From Streptomyces malachitofuscus (GTDB lineage: Bacteria; Actinomycetota; Actinomycetes; Streptomycetales; Streptomycetaceae), in assembly GCF_014650055.1 (NCBI RefSeq), contig NZ_BMUF01000022.1:1-61449 (forward strand): a stretch of 61,449 nucleotides of DNA. Direction: 5' to 3'. A program made the translations under genes and the position numbers. The notes under the pieces were generated by a model. It made no database searches, had not been told where the DNA came from, and saw only the letters and a list, made by a program, of their open reading frames with translations. Positions 45,251 to 54,758 of the stretch are shown in pieces (the stretch's first letter is position 1; each line of letters starts with the position of its first letter).

Positions 45251-46270
45251 GTGGCGTCCAACCCGCCTGCCCCCGAGGCCCCGTTCAAGCCGAGCGACAC
45301 CTTCGTCTACGGCGGTGTCCGCACCGACGAGGGCCCCTTCGAGGAGTGGAACCCCACCGCGGAGTCCATTCGCCCGGTACGTGGCCGGCACCGCGTCTCC
45401 AAGCAGCGCGGGGGAGGGCTCGCCCGCAGCTCCACCGTTCTCGGCGTCGGCGTCATAGCGGCGGTCGGCGCCGGCGGCATGGCCAGCGCCCAGACCGGCA
45501 AGCCGCCGGTCTCCATCTCCATGCCCGACCTGCCCAACGTGGGTTCCCTCATCTCCGACGAGGAAACGCCCGAGGGTTCGGCCACCCCCCTCAGCAGCCT
45601 CGGCATGACCACCGCTGAAGCCGAGCAGGGCACCGAGGGCGCCGGCGAGGCACTGCGCACCCGGATCATGGCCCAGGTCGAGCAGCAGCAGAGCCAGGCC
45701 GAGACCAAGGCCGCCGCCGAGGCCGTCGCCGCCGCCGAGAAGCAGGCCGCCGAGGCCGCCGCCAAGGCGGAGAAGGAGGCCAAGGCCAAGGCCGAGGCCG
45801 CCAAGAAGAAGGCCGAGGAGGAGGCCGCGAAGAAGGCCGAGGCCGAGCGTCTCGCCCAGCTGGCCAAGCAGTACACGCTGCCGACCTCCTCGTACACCAT
45901 CTCCTCCACGTTCGGCCAGGCCGGCGCCTACTGGTCCTCCGGTCAGCACACCGGCCTCGACTTCGCCGCCCCCACGGGCACGCTGATCAAGGCGGTCCAC
46001 ACCGGCACGATCACCTCCGCCGGCTGGGACGGCTCCTACGGCTACAAGACCGTGCTGACCCTCGAGGACGGCACCGAGATCTGGTACGCCCACCAGTCCT
46101 CCATCAGCGTCAGCGTCGGCCAGAAGGTCAACACCGGCGATGTGATCGGCCGCGTCGGCTCCACCGGCAACTCCACCGGCGCCCACCTCCACCTCGAGGT
46201 CCACGCCGGCGGCTCCTCCTCGGGCATCGACCCGATGGCGTGGCTGCAGAGCAAGGGCCTCACCCCCTGA
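45251..46270 (+). CDS. M23 family metallopeptidase (cell-wall endopeptidase)
   Basis: 339-aa protein. The N-terminal cytoplasmic/variable part (1-60) is followed by a hydrophobic segment VLGVGVIAAVGAGGMASA, an acidic linker, a long Ala/Lys/Glu coiled coil (about 138-208), then an M23 domain. Zinc ligands: HTGLDF (HxxxD) and HLHLEV, with an additional His in YAHQSS, all intact. It should cut peptidoglycan cross-bridges during growth or germination. The GTG at 45251 has AAGGAAAGGAG upstream. Expression is predicted to respond to c-di-AMP through the riboswitch. Confidence 0.92.
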   Translation: MASNPPAPEAPFKPSDTFVYGGVRTDEGPFEEWNPTAESIRPVRGRHRVSKQRGGGLARSSTVLGVGVIAAVGAGGMASAQTGKPPVSISMPDLPNVGSLISDEETPEGSATPLSSLGMTTAEAEQGTEGAGEALRTRIMAQVEQQQSQAETKAAAEAVAAAEKQAAEAAAKAEKEAKAKAEAAKKKAEEEAAKKAEAERLAQLAKQYTLPTSSYTISSTFGQAGAYWSSGQHTGLDFAAPTGTLIKAVHTGTITSAGWDGSYGYKTVLTLEDGTEIWYAHQSSISVSVGQKVNTGDVIGRVGSTGNSTGAHLHLEVHAGGSSSGIDPMAWLQSKGLTP

Positions 46271-46306
46271 TCACCGCCACCCCCTGAACCCTGCCGCTCC
46301 TGAACC

Positions 46307-46348
46307 CCGGCAGTCCCGACGACGACCCCCCGACGTCAGGGCTGCCGG
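46307..46348. terminator. Hairpin between convergent M23 and PrsW genes
   Basis: CCGGCAGtCCC and GGGcTGCCGG arms; can serve both strands. Confidence 0.55.
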
Positions 46349-46381
46349 TCAGGTGTGTCCGGGGCCCTTCGCACGGATCCG

Positions 46382-47734
46382 TCAGAAGTGGCGGGCGTCG
46401 GGGCCGTAGGCGGGATAGGGATGCCCGTAGGGCGGGCTTCCGTGCGCGGGATGCCCGTACGGCGGATGCCCGTACGCCCCGTGCACCGGCCACGGCGCGG
46501 GAGCGACCGGAACCGGCGGTGCGGTGAGACGGGCCGCGTGGTCCAGGGCCGGACGCGCCGCACCCCGCCGGTGCCACAGCTCCAGCAGCAGCTCTCGTTC
46601 CCGGGTGACGAAGTCGGCCCCGGCCCGCCCCAGCCGGCCGCGGTGCCGGAGGAACGCCAGCGAGGTGGCGTACGCCTCGTACTGCGCGACCGCCCGCGCC
46701 GCCGGCTTCCCGCCGTACCGGCGCGCGTACTGCCGGGCGAGGCGCCGCGCCCGCATCGAGCCCAGGGCGAACGGCTCCGCCGGGGTGAGCCAGCCGGCCA
46801 CCGCGTACGCGGGCAGCTCCGCCCGGACGGTCCGCAGCTCACGCTGCCGTGTCCACACCACCAGCCAGGTCAGCAGCCCGAACGCCGGCACCATGAACGC
46901 CGCGTACACCGCGATGAAGCCGTACTGGCCGAGGGTGGTGGAGCCGTTCCACAGGGCGTGCATGCCCATCGCGAGGAGCAGACCGCACAGCGGGAGCAGC
47001 ACGCGCCTGACCCGCTGCCGGTCCGTGGACAGCGCGGCGATGCCGAAGCCGATCCCGGTGAGCACGGTGAACAGGGGGTGCGCGAACGGCGACATGACGA
47101 TCCGCACGAAGAAGGTCGCCGCGGTGACCGAGGCGATGCCGCTGTCGCCGGTGACCTGGTCGGTGCCGAAGGCGGTGCCGAGATAGAGGATGTTTTCGGT
47201 GAAGGCGAAGCCGGTGGCGGTGACCCCGGCTATCACCACGCCGTCGAGGATCCCGGTGAAGTCCCGTCTGCGGAACAGGAAGACCAGGAGGACGGCCGCG
47301 GCCTTCGCCGACTCCTCCACGACCGGGGCTATGACGGTCGCCCCCAGCGTGTCGGCGCCGGTCGGGTCGGCGGTCGCCGTCGCTATCCACTGCGTGGCGA
47401 AACTGTTCGCCACGATCGCTATCAGTGCCGCCGCACACGCACCCCAGGCGAAGGAGAACAGCAGGTTCCGCCAGGGGCCCGGCTCCACCCGGTCCAGCCA
47501 GCGGAAGGCGGCCATGAGCAGCGGCACGGGGAGGACGGCGAGACCCAGTCCGACCAGGAATCCCTGGGTTCCCGTCTGCTCGCGGACCAGGGCGAGGATC
47601 ACCAGACCGGACAGCGTGAGCAGGGTGATCAGCGCGCCGTACCGCACCCACGGCCGCTGCCACCAGTGCGCGTGCCCCAGCGTTCCGCCGGAGGCTTCGC
47701 CGGGGCGCGTCGGGTACGGGGGGCTGGTGGCCAC
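46382..47734 (-). CDS. PrsW family intramembrane glutamic protease
   Basis: 450-aa membrane protein. Eight or more helices from about residue 32 to 285. PrsW motifs are visible: IAPVVEESAKAAAV (EExxK, catalytic glutamates), FAFTENILYL (FxxxEN), and MSPFAHPLFTVLTGIGFG with a conserved His. The C-terminal 150 residues are cytoplasmic and end in a Tyr/Pro/His-rich repeat (HPPYGHPAHGSPPYGHP). PrsW enzymes cleave anti-sigma factors in the membrane; the substrate here is unknown. Confidence 0.9.
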   Translation of the reverse strand: MATSPPYPTRPGEASGGTLGHAHWWQRPWVRYGALITLLTLSGLVILALVREQTGTQGFLVGLGLAVLPVPLLMAAFRWLDRVEPGPWRNLLFSFAWGACAAALIAIVANSFATQWIATATADPTGADTLGATVIAPVVEESAKAAAVLLVFLFRRRDFTGILDGVVIAGVTATGFAFTENILYLGTAFGTDQVTGDSGIASVTAATFFVRIVMSPFAHPLFTVLTGIGFGIAALSTDRQRVRRVLLPLCGLLLAMGMHALWNGSTTLGQYGFIAVYAAFMVPAFGLLTWLVVWTRQRELRTVRAELPAYAVAGWLTPAEPFALGSMRARRLARQYARRYGGKPAARAVAQYEAYATSLAFLRHRGRLGRAGADFVTRERELLLELWHRRGAARPALDHAARLTAPPVPVAPAPWPVHGAYGHPPYGHPAHGSPPYGHPYPAYGPDARHF

Positions 47735-47794
47735 GGGATCGACCCTAACGAGGGAGGGGCAGGACGGCGTACGGGCTCGGGCCCGGCCTCGGGA

Positions 47795-48637
47795 CTACTC
47801 CTGAGCCTGGTGCCCGGTCCGCTCCTCGTGCGGTACGCGGCGGAAGAGCAAGTCGTTCACGACATGACCCTTGTCCAGTCCCTGGCCCTCGAAACGGGTG
47901 CGCGGACGGAACTCGGGACGTGGCGCGAAACCGCCGTCCGCCTGCGTGTTCTCGAAGGCGGGGTGCGCGGTGAGCACCTCGAGCATCTGCTCCGCGTACG
48001 GCTCCCAGTCGGTGGCGCAGTGCACGACCGCCCCCGGCCGCAGCCGGGTCGCGGCGAGGGTGAGGAACTCCGGCTGGATCAGCCGGCGCTTGTGATGCCG
48101 CTTCTTGGGCCACGGGTCGGGGAAGTAGACGCGCAGCCCGTCCAGGGAGTCCGGGGCCAGCATCTCGCGCAGCAGGATGATCGCGTCGCCGTTGCCGACC
48201 CGGACGTTGGTCAGCCCCTGCTGGTCGGCGAGGTTGAGGAGATTGCCCTGGCCGGGGGTGTGGACGTCCACGGCGAGGATGTTGGTGGCCGGGTCGGCGG
48301 CGGCCATCGCCGCGGTGGCCTCGCCCATGCCGAAGCCGATCTCCAGGACGACCGGATTGCCGTTGTCGAAGAAAGCGGCGAGGTCCAGCGGCCCGCTGCC
48401 GTCGATGTCGAAACCCCACAGGGGCCACAGCCGCTGCAGGGCGTCCGCCTGTCCGGCGGTGACACGGCTGCGGCGCGGCTGGAAACTGCGGATCCGCCGC
48501 TCGAAGTGCGACCCGGCCGGGTCGGCCTTCGGCCCGTCCGGGAACCGCGGCTCGCCCTTGGCCCGGGTACGGCGGATCGACACACCGGGCGTGGGTGCGG
48601 AGTGCGGTGCTTCGGGGGTGCTCACGGAGTCAGACAC
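47795..48637 (-). CDS. trmB: tRNA (guanine-N7-)-methyltransferase
   Basis: 280-aa enzyme making m7G46 in tRNA. SAM site VVLEIGFGMGEAT (about residues 95-107), acidic loop AVDVHTPG, and the signature RVYFPDPWPKKRHHKRRL for tRNA binding. N-terminal extension of about 60 residues is basic and disordered, usual in actinobacteria. GTG start. TAAAAT lies 9 nt before it (48647-48652, minus strand), so the transcript may be almost leaderless. Confidence 0.95.
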   Translation of the reverse strand: MSDSVSTPEAPHSAPTPGVSIRRTRAKGEPRFPDGPKADPAGSHFERRIRSFQPRRSRVTAGQADALQRLWPLWGFDIDGSGPLDLAAFFDNGNPVVLEIGFGMGEATAAMAAADPATNILAVDVHTPGQGNLLNLADQQGLTNVRVGNGDAIILLREMLAPDSLDGLRVYFPDPWPKKRHHKRRLIQPEFLTLAATRLRPGAVVHCATDWEPYAEQMLEVLTAHPAFENTQADGGFAPRPEFRPRTRFEGQGLDKGHVVNDLLFRRVPHEERTGHQAQE

Positions 48638-48681
48638 AGTGCTTCGATTTTACGGGGGCGCGGCGGGCGGACGTCGTGCTC

Positions 48682-49905
48682 TCACCGCCCTTCCGGCGTG
48701 AGCTGCGCCATCGCCCGCCGCGCGATCTCCCGCCCGATCGGCAGGGACGCCGTCGCCGCGGGAGAGGGCGCGTTCAGCACGTGCACCGCGCGGGGGGCCT
48801 CCTGGATGAGGAAGTCGTCGGCGAGGGTGCCGTCCCGCAGCACCGCCTGCGCTCTCACCCCGGCCGCCGTCGGCACCAGGTCGTCCTCCCGCACGGCGGG
48901 CAGCAGCCGGCGCACCGCCCGGGCGAAGGCCGCCTTGGACAGCGACCGGTGCAGTTCCCCGGTGCCGTACCGCCAGTGGCGGCGGGCCAGCTGCCAGGAG
49001 CCCGGCCAGGACAGGGTCGCCCCCAGCTCGCGCGGACACACCGTGCGCCAGTCGTATCCCTCGCGGGCGAGCGCCGGTACCGCGTTGGGGCCGACGTGGA
49101 CACCGCCGTCGACGCCCCGGGTGAGGTGGACACCGAGGAAGGGGAACGCCGGGTCGGGCACCGGGTAGACCAGGCCGCGCACGAGCTCCGGTCTGGCCAG
49201 CTCGTAGTACTCGCCGCGGAACGGCACGATCCGGGCGCCGGGCTCGTCACCGGTGCGCCGGGCGATCTCGTCGCAGTGCAGCCCGGCGCAGTTCACCAGC
49301 ACCCGGCCGCGCACGATGTCGCCGTCGGCCGTCAGGACGGCGACTCCCCGGCCGGGACGGCGGTCGACACGGACGACCCGCGCCCCGTAGCGGATCTCCG
49401 CGCCGGAGGTCTCCGCGAGCCGGCGGGCGACCGCGCCGAAGTCGCAGATGCCGGTCGTACCGACGTGCAGAGCCGCCAGGCCGTCCACCTCCGGCTCGTA
49501 CTCCGCGATCTGCGCGCCGCACAGTTCGCGCACCGTGAGGCCGTTCTCCCGGCCGCGCTGGGCCAGGGCGTGCAGGCGGGGGAGCTCTTCGCGGTCCGTG
49601 GCGACGATCAGCTTGCCCGTGACGGCGTGCGGGATGTCGTACTCCGCGCAGAACTTGACCATCTCCGCGGCGCCCCGCACCGCGTAGCGCGCCTTCAGCG
49701 AGCCGGGGCGGTAGTAGATGCCGCTGTGGATGACGCCGCTGTTGCGGCCCGTCTGGTGCCGGGCCGGGCCCGGCTCCTTCTCCAGCACCGTCACCCGCGT
49801 GCCCGGGGTTGCGCGGCCGATCGCGTACGCCGTCGACAGGCCGACGATCCCGCCGCCGACCACCAGCACGTCACAGTCGTACGAGCGCGCCACCACCTGC
49901 GTCAC
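48682..49905 (-). CDS. lhgO: L-2-hydroxyglutarate oxidase (FAD-dependent)
   Basis: 407-aa flavoenzyme oxidising L-2-hydroxyglutarate to 2-oxoglutarate. FAD motif CDVLVVGGGIVGLSTAY near the N-terminus, HQTGRNSGVIHSGIYYRPGS (conserved around the flavin), FRGEYYEL and PFLGVHLTRGVDG are typical of LhgO/L2HGDH. The start GTG at 49905 has GGGAGG 9 nt upstream; an ATG at 49935 is an alternative. Sits between trmB and the NsdA-like regulator, same strand. Confidence 0.9.
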   Translation of the reverse strand: MTQVVARSYDCDVLVVGGGIVGLSTAYAIGRATPGTRVTVLEKEPGPARHQTGRNSGVIHSGIYYRPGSLKARYAVRGAAEMVKFCAEYDIPHAVTGKLIVATDREELPRLHALAQRGRENGLTVRELCGAQIAEYEPEVDGLAALHVGTTGICDFGAVARRLAETSGAEIRYGARVVRVDRRPGRGVAVLTADGDIVRGRVLVNCAGLHCDEIARRTGDEPGARIVPFRGEYYELARPELVRGLVYPVPDPAFPFLGVHLTRGVDGGVHVGPNAVPALAREGYDWRTVCPRELGATLSWPGSWQLARRHWRYGTGELHRSLSKAAFARAVRRLLPAVREDDLVPTAAGVRAQAVLRDGTLADDFLIQEAPRAVHVLNAPSPAATASLPIGREIARRAMAQLTPEGR

Positions 49906-49968
49906 CTGCACCACCTCCCGCATCCGATAGTGCACTGCGCCACTGACAACGGCCGCACCTCCGGCGGG

Positions 49969-51393
49969 TCAGGCCGTCGTCATCAGCAGCGGGCGGGCGC
50001 GTTCGCGCAGTTCCACCACGCGGGGTTCGTCGCCGTACGGCTCGAGACGGTGCAGCAGGTCCTTGACGTACTCGGTGGTGCGGGCGGACGAGATACGGCC
50101 CGCCACCTCCACCGCGCGGACGCCCTGCTCGCAGGCCGCGTCCAGGTTGCCCGACTCCAGTTCGGCGACCGCCGAGACGACGAGACGCAGTCCGTGCGAG
50201 CGCACGAACTCCTCCGTCGGCCTGGACAGCGCCTGCTCGGTGAAGCGGCGGACCTGGCGGGGTGCCTTCAGATCGCGGTAGCACTCCGCCGCGTCGGCGG
50301 CGAAGCGGTCGTAGGAGTAGAAGCCGAGCCAGGTCGGGTCGCTGTCGCCGGGGCGGGAGCGCTCCAGCCAGCTCTCCGCCGACTTCAGGGCCGCCCCGGC
50401 GGCCTGCGCGTCCCCCGCGCGCGCGTGTGCGCGTGCCTCGACGAGCCGGAAGAAGCTGAGGGTGCGGGCGGTGGCCAGTCCACGGTTGCGCTCCAGGGCG
50501 GCCTGGGCGAGGTCCACGCCCTCGTCGCCGAAGCCGCGGTAGGTCGCCTGGAGGGACATCGAGGCGAGTACGTAGCCGCCCAGAGGGACGTCGGCCGCCG
50601 CGCGGGCCAGGCGCAGCGCCTGGATGTAGTACCGCTGGGCCGCCTCCTGCTGGCCGGTGTCGAAGGCCATCCAGCCGGCCAGACGGGTCAGTTCGGCCGC
50701 GGCGCCGAAGAGCGAGCGGCCGACGTCGTCGGAGTAGGAGCCGAGCAGCAGCGGAGCCGCCTCGACCCTGAGACATTCGGGGACCATCGACGAACGCCAG
50801 TCGCCGCCGCCGTACTTGGAGTCCCAGCGCCGGGCGTCCTCGGCGGCCTCCCGCAGCTTCTGCACATCGCTGTGGCCGACTTTGAGCGGTGCGCCGGAGC
50901 CGTCGGCGGGGTTCACCTCCCGCGCGACCGAGCTGTCGGCCGGGGTTATCAGCCAACGCGAGGCGGGCGTTGCGTATGCGCTCACTGCGAACGATCCGGC
51001 GAGCGACTGCCAGATGCCGCCGGAGCCGGCTCTGCGGCCCGCGAGGTCCAGCCGGTACAGCTCCGTCGCGGAGCGCACCGCCTGTCCCACGTCACGGGGG
51101 AAGGCGAGGCCCACCTCGGGTGCGGGATCCGCGTCCGCCAGGCCGATCTCGTGGAGCGGCACCGGACGGCCCAGCTTCTGGCCGATGGCGGCGGCGATCA
51201 GGTGCGGAGCGGCACCCTGCGGCACCATGCCCTTCGACACCCAGCGCGCCACCGACGTCTTGTCGTAGCGAAGTGTCAGTCCTCGCTGTGCGCCAAGGTC
51301 GTTGACGCGCCGCGCGAGGCCTGCGTTGGAGATTCCCGCGAGGGCGAGAACGGCGCCGAGCTTTTCGTTCGGCCCGCGTTGCTCCCTGGACAT
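49969..51393 (-). CDS. NsdA-family / sporulation-associated regulatory protein
   Basis: 474-aa soluble protein. The N-terminal segment (NEKLGAVLALAGISNAGLARRVND) resembles an XRE-like HTH, continued by TSVARWVSKGMVPQGAAPHLIAAAI. The C-terminal 300 residues form TPR-like helical repeats (AAQRYYIQALRLARAA, VDLAQAALERNRG, AAGAALKSAESWLERS). This layout is that of NsdA, a negative regulator of sporulation and antibiotics in S. coelicolor; this locus corresponds to a paralogue annotated sporulation-associated. The ATG at 51393 follows GAGGGG; longer frames are unsupported. Confidence 0.85.
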   Translation of the reverse strand: MSREQRGPNEKLGAVLALAGISNAGLARRVNDLGAQRGLTLRYDKTSVARWVSKGMVPQGAAPHLIAAAIGQKLGRPVPLHEIGLADADPAPEVGLAFPRDVGQAVRSATELYRLDLAGRRAGSGGIWQSLAGSFAVSAYATPASRWLITPADSSVAREVNPADGSGAPLKVGHSDVQKLREAAEDARRWDSKYGGGDWRSSMVPECLRVEAAPLLLGSYSDDVGRSLFGAAAELTRLAGWMAFDTGQQEAAQRYYIQALRLARAAADVPLGGYVLASMSLQATYRGFGDEGVDLAQAALERNRGLATARTLSFFRLVEARAHARAGDAQAAGAALKSAESWLERSRPGDSDPTWLGFYSYDRFAADAAECYRDLKAPRQVRRFTEQALSRPTEEFVRSHGLRLVVSAVAELESGNLDAACEQGVRAVEVAGRISSARTTEYVKDLLHRLEPYGDEPRVVELRERARPLLMTTA

Positions 51394-52131
51394 GCGCCAC
51401 CCCTCGACACAGACGGCTGCCGCGCTGGCATAACCACGCGGCATTCGTAAACCCAGCGTAGTTCGCCGCATCCCAAGCGTTAAGGGGCATTCTTCCGGAT
51501 GGCGGGATTGTGGTCCGTACTGAAGTACGGGTCCGATACGCGCAGTTGCAGCGTGCTCCCGTTGTGTGGCCGTGCGCCCGTGCGTGCGCTCTTCTCCGGC
51601 CATCTCGGGAGCGGTTCCATGGTTCGTGCGTGGGTCGGCCCGCTGTACTGGATCCAGTGGGCTGGGGGACACCGCCGCCTTCATCCCCGCGGGCGGCGGA
51701 ACGGTCCGGGAGGCGTGCTCCGTCTCCCGGACTGCGCGACCGCCCAGCGGTGCGCAGAGCATGCACGGAGCGTGTTCGAGTCTGGCCTCACCGCTCCGAT
51801 TTGGCCGAAAATCGACCCCACTCTTTTGGGTGTATCGGCGCTTCTACCCTGGTAGTTGACGGCGCGTTGGGAGTTTTAGGGGCGCGCTCCGGGGGCGCAT
51901 TCGCGTCGCAGCGGTGTGGCGCATTGCGGGGCGACGGCGCCGCACTCTCCTTGCGTCGGGCGGCTGTTCGGGTCGGGGTGCGGCGGCGGCGCGCCAGGGT
52001 GGGTGTATCCGCCGGGGCGCATTCGACGGAGCACATACGGCTCCGGCACCCTTCCTGAGCGCCTCCTTCATGGCAGCATGGGGAACCGGTTCGTACGGTG
52101 CACTGGTTGTCCACAGCCTGTGGAGGCGGCG
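51394..52131. other. Long divergent intergenic region
   Basis: 738 bp between the NsdA-like and asparagine-synthetase-like genes. AT-richer patches occur around 51495-51545 and 51805-51870 (CTTTTGGGTGTATCGG, TACCCTGGTAGTTGACGG). Several weak open frames exist but none has a ribosome site plus a recognisable protein, so I report no gene. Confidence 0.45.
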
Positions 52132-54255
52132 ATGCGGTGGTTGGTGGGATGGAGCAGCACCGCCGCGGGAGCCATGGGGTTCGGCCCCACCGGCTCCGCC
52201 GGCGCCACCGGGACCGACGGGGAGACCGTCCACCCGGTGGGATCCCAGCTGCTGTGGGGCGACCCCGACCCGCTGTGGGCGGTCGGCGACTGGCGCCCCG
52301 ACGAGGTCCGGGTGGTCAGGGCCGACGATCAGACCCGGATCGCCGTCCTCGGCACCTGCGGGGCCTCCGACGAGCAGCTGCGCGTCGCGCTGTTCGCCGC
52401 GCGGGGCGGGGCGCTGCGGCACCTGACCGCCTGGGCGGGGAGCTACACGGCCGTGGTCCAGGTGGGGCGCCGGATCACCGTCTGCGGCGATCTCGCCGGA
52501 GCCCGGCCGGTCTTCCACACCCCCTGGGCGGGCGGGACGGCCTACGCCACCGCCGCGCTGCCGCTCGCCGACCTCATCGAGGCCAACCTCGACTTCGGGC
52601 ACCTCGCGGCGCTGCTCGCCGCGCCCGACGTACCCGCCGCACTGCACGACTCCACGCCGTACGACGGGGTGAAGCGCATCCCGCCGGGGCATGCGCTGAT
52701 CCTCCGCGCGGGGGCACGCGAGATCGCCGGGTACGAACCCGTCGCCTCGCTCGCCGTCGCCGCGCCGACCGCCGATCCCGACCGGGCCGTGGACGCCGTG
52801 CGCGACGCACTGGTCGAGGCCGTACGGACCCGGCTCTCCGCTCCTCGGCACGTTCCGGGCGCCGACATCGATCCCGGGCCCGTGCCGGGGATGGGGCCCG
52901 CCGAGCGGCGCGCAGCCCGGGGGATTCCGGTGCCGGGGATCGGGGCGGATCTGTCCGGCGGACCGGCGTCCGGGGCGCTGGCGCTGCTGGCGGCGGGGCT
53001 GCCGGGGATGCCGGGGACCGTGCTGGGGCACGGCACGGGGGCCGGGGAGCGGCTGCTCGCCGTCACCTTCAACGATCTCGCGGTGGGCGGGGCCGCAGGG
53101 GGGCGCGACGAGGACGAGTTGGAGCGGGCGGGGGCGCTGGCCGCCAATCCGCGGCTGCACCATGTGGTCGTGGCCGGTGAGGAGTCGACGCTTCCGTACG
53201 TCGAGCTCGACGGGCCGCTGACGGACGAGCCCGGGCCCTCCCTGGTGACCGCGGCGCGGCACCGGGCGCGGCTGGCGGCGGGGAGCGCGGACCACTTCAC
53301 GGGGTACGGGGCGAAGCAGGTGCTGGACGCGCACCCTGCGCGGCTCGCCGATCTGCTGATGGACCGCAAACGGCGGCACCTCGTGAGGCCGGTCGCCGCG
53401 CTGGCGAAGGCCGACGGGTCCGTGATGGTGCCGGCGCGGGTGTATGCGGCGGCGCGGCGGCTGGCGCGCACGCCGTACCGGGCGGGTCTCGAGAGCCTCG
53501 CGGAGCGGCTGCTGCACCGGCGGCTGGACGACGACGGGCCGGGCGCGGCGGATGCCTCGCTGGCCGCGCTGACCTGGGGGAGACCCGGGCCGGCGGCGCG
53601 GTGGCTGACCGGTGAGGCACTGGCTGAAGTATCGGTTCGCCTCCAGGCGTCGACGCGGCGGTCGGACGTGGGGCCGGGGCAACGGCCGGGGGACTTCCGG
53701 GCACGGGCGGCGCTGGCTCGGCACGCGGCGGATCTGCGGGTGCTGGAGCAGGCGGCGGAGATCCGCTCCCAGCGGTTGCATGTGCCGTTCCTCGACAACC
53801 AGGTGGTGCGGGCGTGCCGCGCGCTGCCGGAGGCGCTGCGGGTGCAGCCGGGGGCGCGGGCGTCGATTCTGCGGTCGGTGCTGGAAGGGGCGGGGGTGCG
53901 GGAGCTGCCGGCGGGATGGGGGGCGCCGGGCGCGGCGACCTCGGCGGCCGCGGCGCGGACGGGGTTGCGGGTGGCGGCGGGTTCGCTGATGTCGCTGTTC
54001 GACACGCCGCTGCTGGCGGAGGCGGGGCTGGTCGAGGCGCGGGTGGTGCGGAAGGCGCTGCGGAGGGCGGCTGAGGGTGAACCGCTGCCGTTGGACGGGC
54101 TTGCGGATCTGGTCGCCCTGGAGGTGTGGCTGCGGCGGTTGCTGGCTCGCCGGGGGACCTGCTGGACGGGCACGCCGGCGCGGCAGCGGGCGGTGCCGGG
54201 GGGTATCGCTCCTCAGCGGGGCGCGTTGGGCGCGGGGGCGGCGGGCACGCGCTGA
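52132..54255 (+). CDS. Asparagine synthetase-like / lasso-cyclase-like protein with degenerate PP-loop
   Basis: 707-aa protein. Residues 1-200 resemble the class II amidotransferase fold (RITVCGDLAGARPVFHTPWAGG) but start MRWL, without the catalytic Cys2, so no glutaminase. Residues 240-620 match the synthetase domain (YDGVKRIPPGHALIL, LHHVVVAGEEST, VPFLDNQVVRACRALP). The ATP-pyrophosphatase loop reads LSGGPASG where active enzymes have SGGxDS, so the key Asp is lost. Related to beta-lactam synthetase and lasso peptide B proteins. The ATG at 52132 has GGAGG 5 nt upstream. No precursor peptide gene is visible nearby. Confidence 0.75.
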   Translation: MRWLVGWSSTAAGAMGFGPTGSAGATGTDGETVHPVGSQLLWGDPDPLWAVGDWRPDEVRVVRADDQTRIAVLGTCGASDEQLRVALFAARGGALRHLTAWAGSYTAVVQVGRRITVCGDLAGARPVFHTPWAGGTAYATAALPLADLIEANLDFGHLAALLAAPDVPAALHDSTPYDGVKRIPPGHALILRAGAREIAGYEPVASLAVAAPTADPDRAVDAVRDALVEAVRTRLSAPRHVPGADIDPGPVPGMGPAERRAARGIPVPGIGADLSGGPASGALALLAAGLPGMPGTVLGHGTGAGERLLAVTFNDLAVGGAAGGRDEDELERAGALAANPRLHHVVVAGEESTLPYVELDGPLTDEPGPSLVTAARHRARLAAGSADHFTGYGAKQVLDAHPARLADLLMDRKRRHLVRPVAALAKADGSVMVPARVYAAARRLARTPYRAGLESLAERLLHRRLDDDGPGAADASLAALTWGRPGPAARWLTGEALAEVSVRLQASTRRSDVGPGQRPGDFRARAALARHAADLRVLEQAAEIRSQRLHVPFLDNQVVRACRALPEALRVQPGARASILRSVLEGAGVRELPAGWGAPGAATSAAAARTGLRVAAGSLMSLFDTPLLAEAGLVEARVVRKALRRAAEGEPLPLDGLADLVALEVWLRRLLARRGTCWTGTPARQRAVPGGIAPQRGALGAGAAGTR

Positions 54256-54318
54256 CACCTCTCGGTGCGGGTGCGCGTCTTACGCCTGCGGCGCAGCTTT
54301 CCCTCCGGTGGGGGTGGG

Positions 54319-54511
54319 CGTAGCGCCCACGGTGGATGGGTGGTGCGGGGGCGGGGTGGGGGTGTCCGTCCTCGGACTGGCGCGATTGGGTTTCCTGGTG
54401 GGGCTGCGGGGCGCGGACGCGCCGGCCACTGCGGGCGAACACCCCACCCCGCCCCCTCCCGTGAGTCGCGGGCAGTCGTGCCTCCCCCAGTGCCTTAAGG
54501 GCCTGGGAGGT
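54319..54511. repeat. Dispersed repeat, copy B (inverted relative to 1-268)
   Basis: Reverse complement of the repeat at the window start. Just right of it (about 54526-54558) is a CCCCCGCTCGAGCGAAGCC / GAGAGTGGGGG element of the type common between Streptomyces genes. The whole stretch 54256-54758 is non-coding as far as I can see. Confidence 0.8.
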
Positions 54512-54758
54512 ACCCCCAGGGCGATGGGGGTCCCCCCGCTCGAGCGAAGCCGAGAGTGGGGGAGGGTGGGCGCGACGGCACCCCGCTGGCGCCGGGCTGC
54601 GCAGACAACCCCCGGCCCACACCCACGCGGGGCAGTTCTCAGGCGCCGGTCCCGCCCACGCCAGCGCAGCGCTCCTGCGAGGACGCCGGCTGCGTAACCC
54701 ACCCCGGCCGCCACCCGGTGCCGGCGGCACGTCGGCAACCGGGGTTGTGAGGGCGAGG

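Noticed and set aside
51788..52114. Cys-rich minus-strand frame before the asparagine-synthetase-like gene, considered as a peptide precursor
   Set aside because: No ribosome site, Arg/Ala/Pro composition of a shadow frame, and no leader/core pattern.
52132..54255. Lasso peptide gene cluster
   Set aside because: Only a cyclase-like protein is seen; no precursor, RRE protein or leader protease is nearby, and the ATP loop is degenerate.
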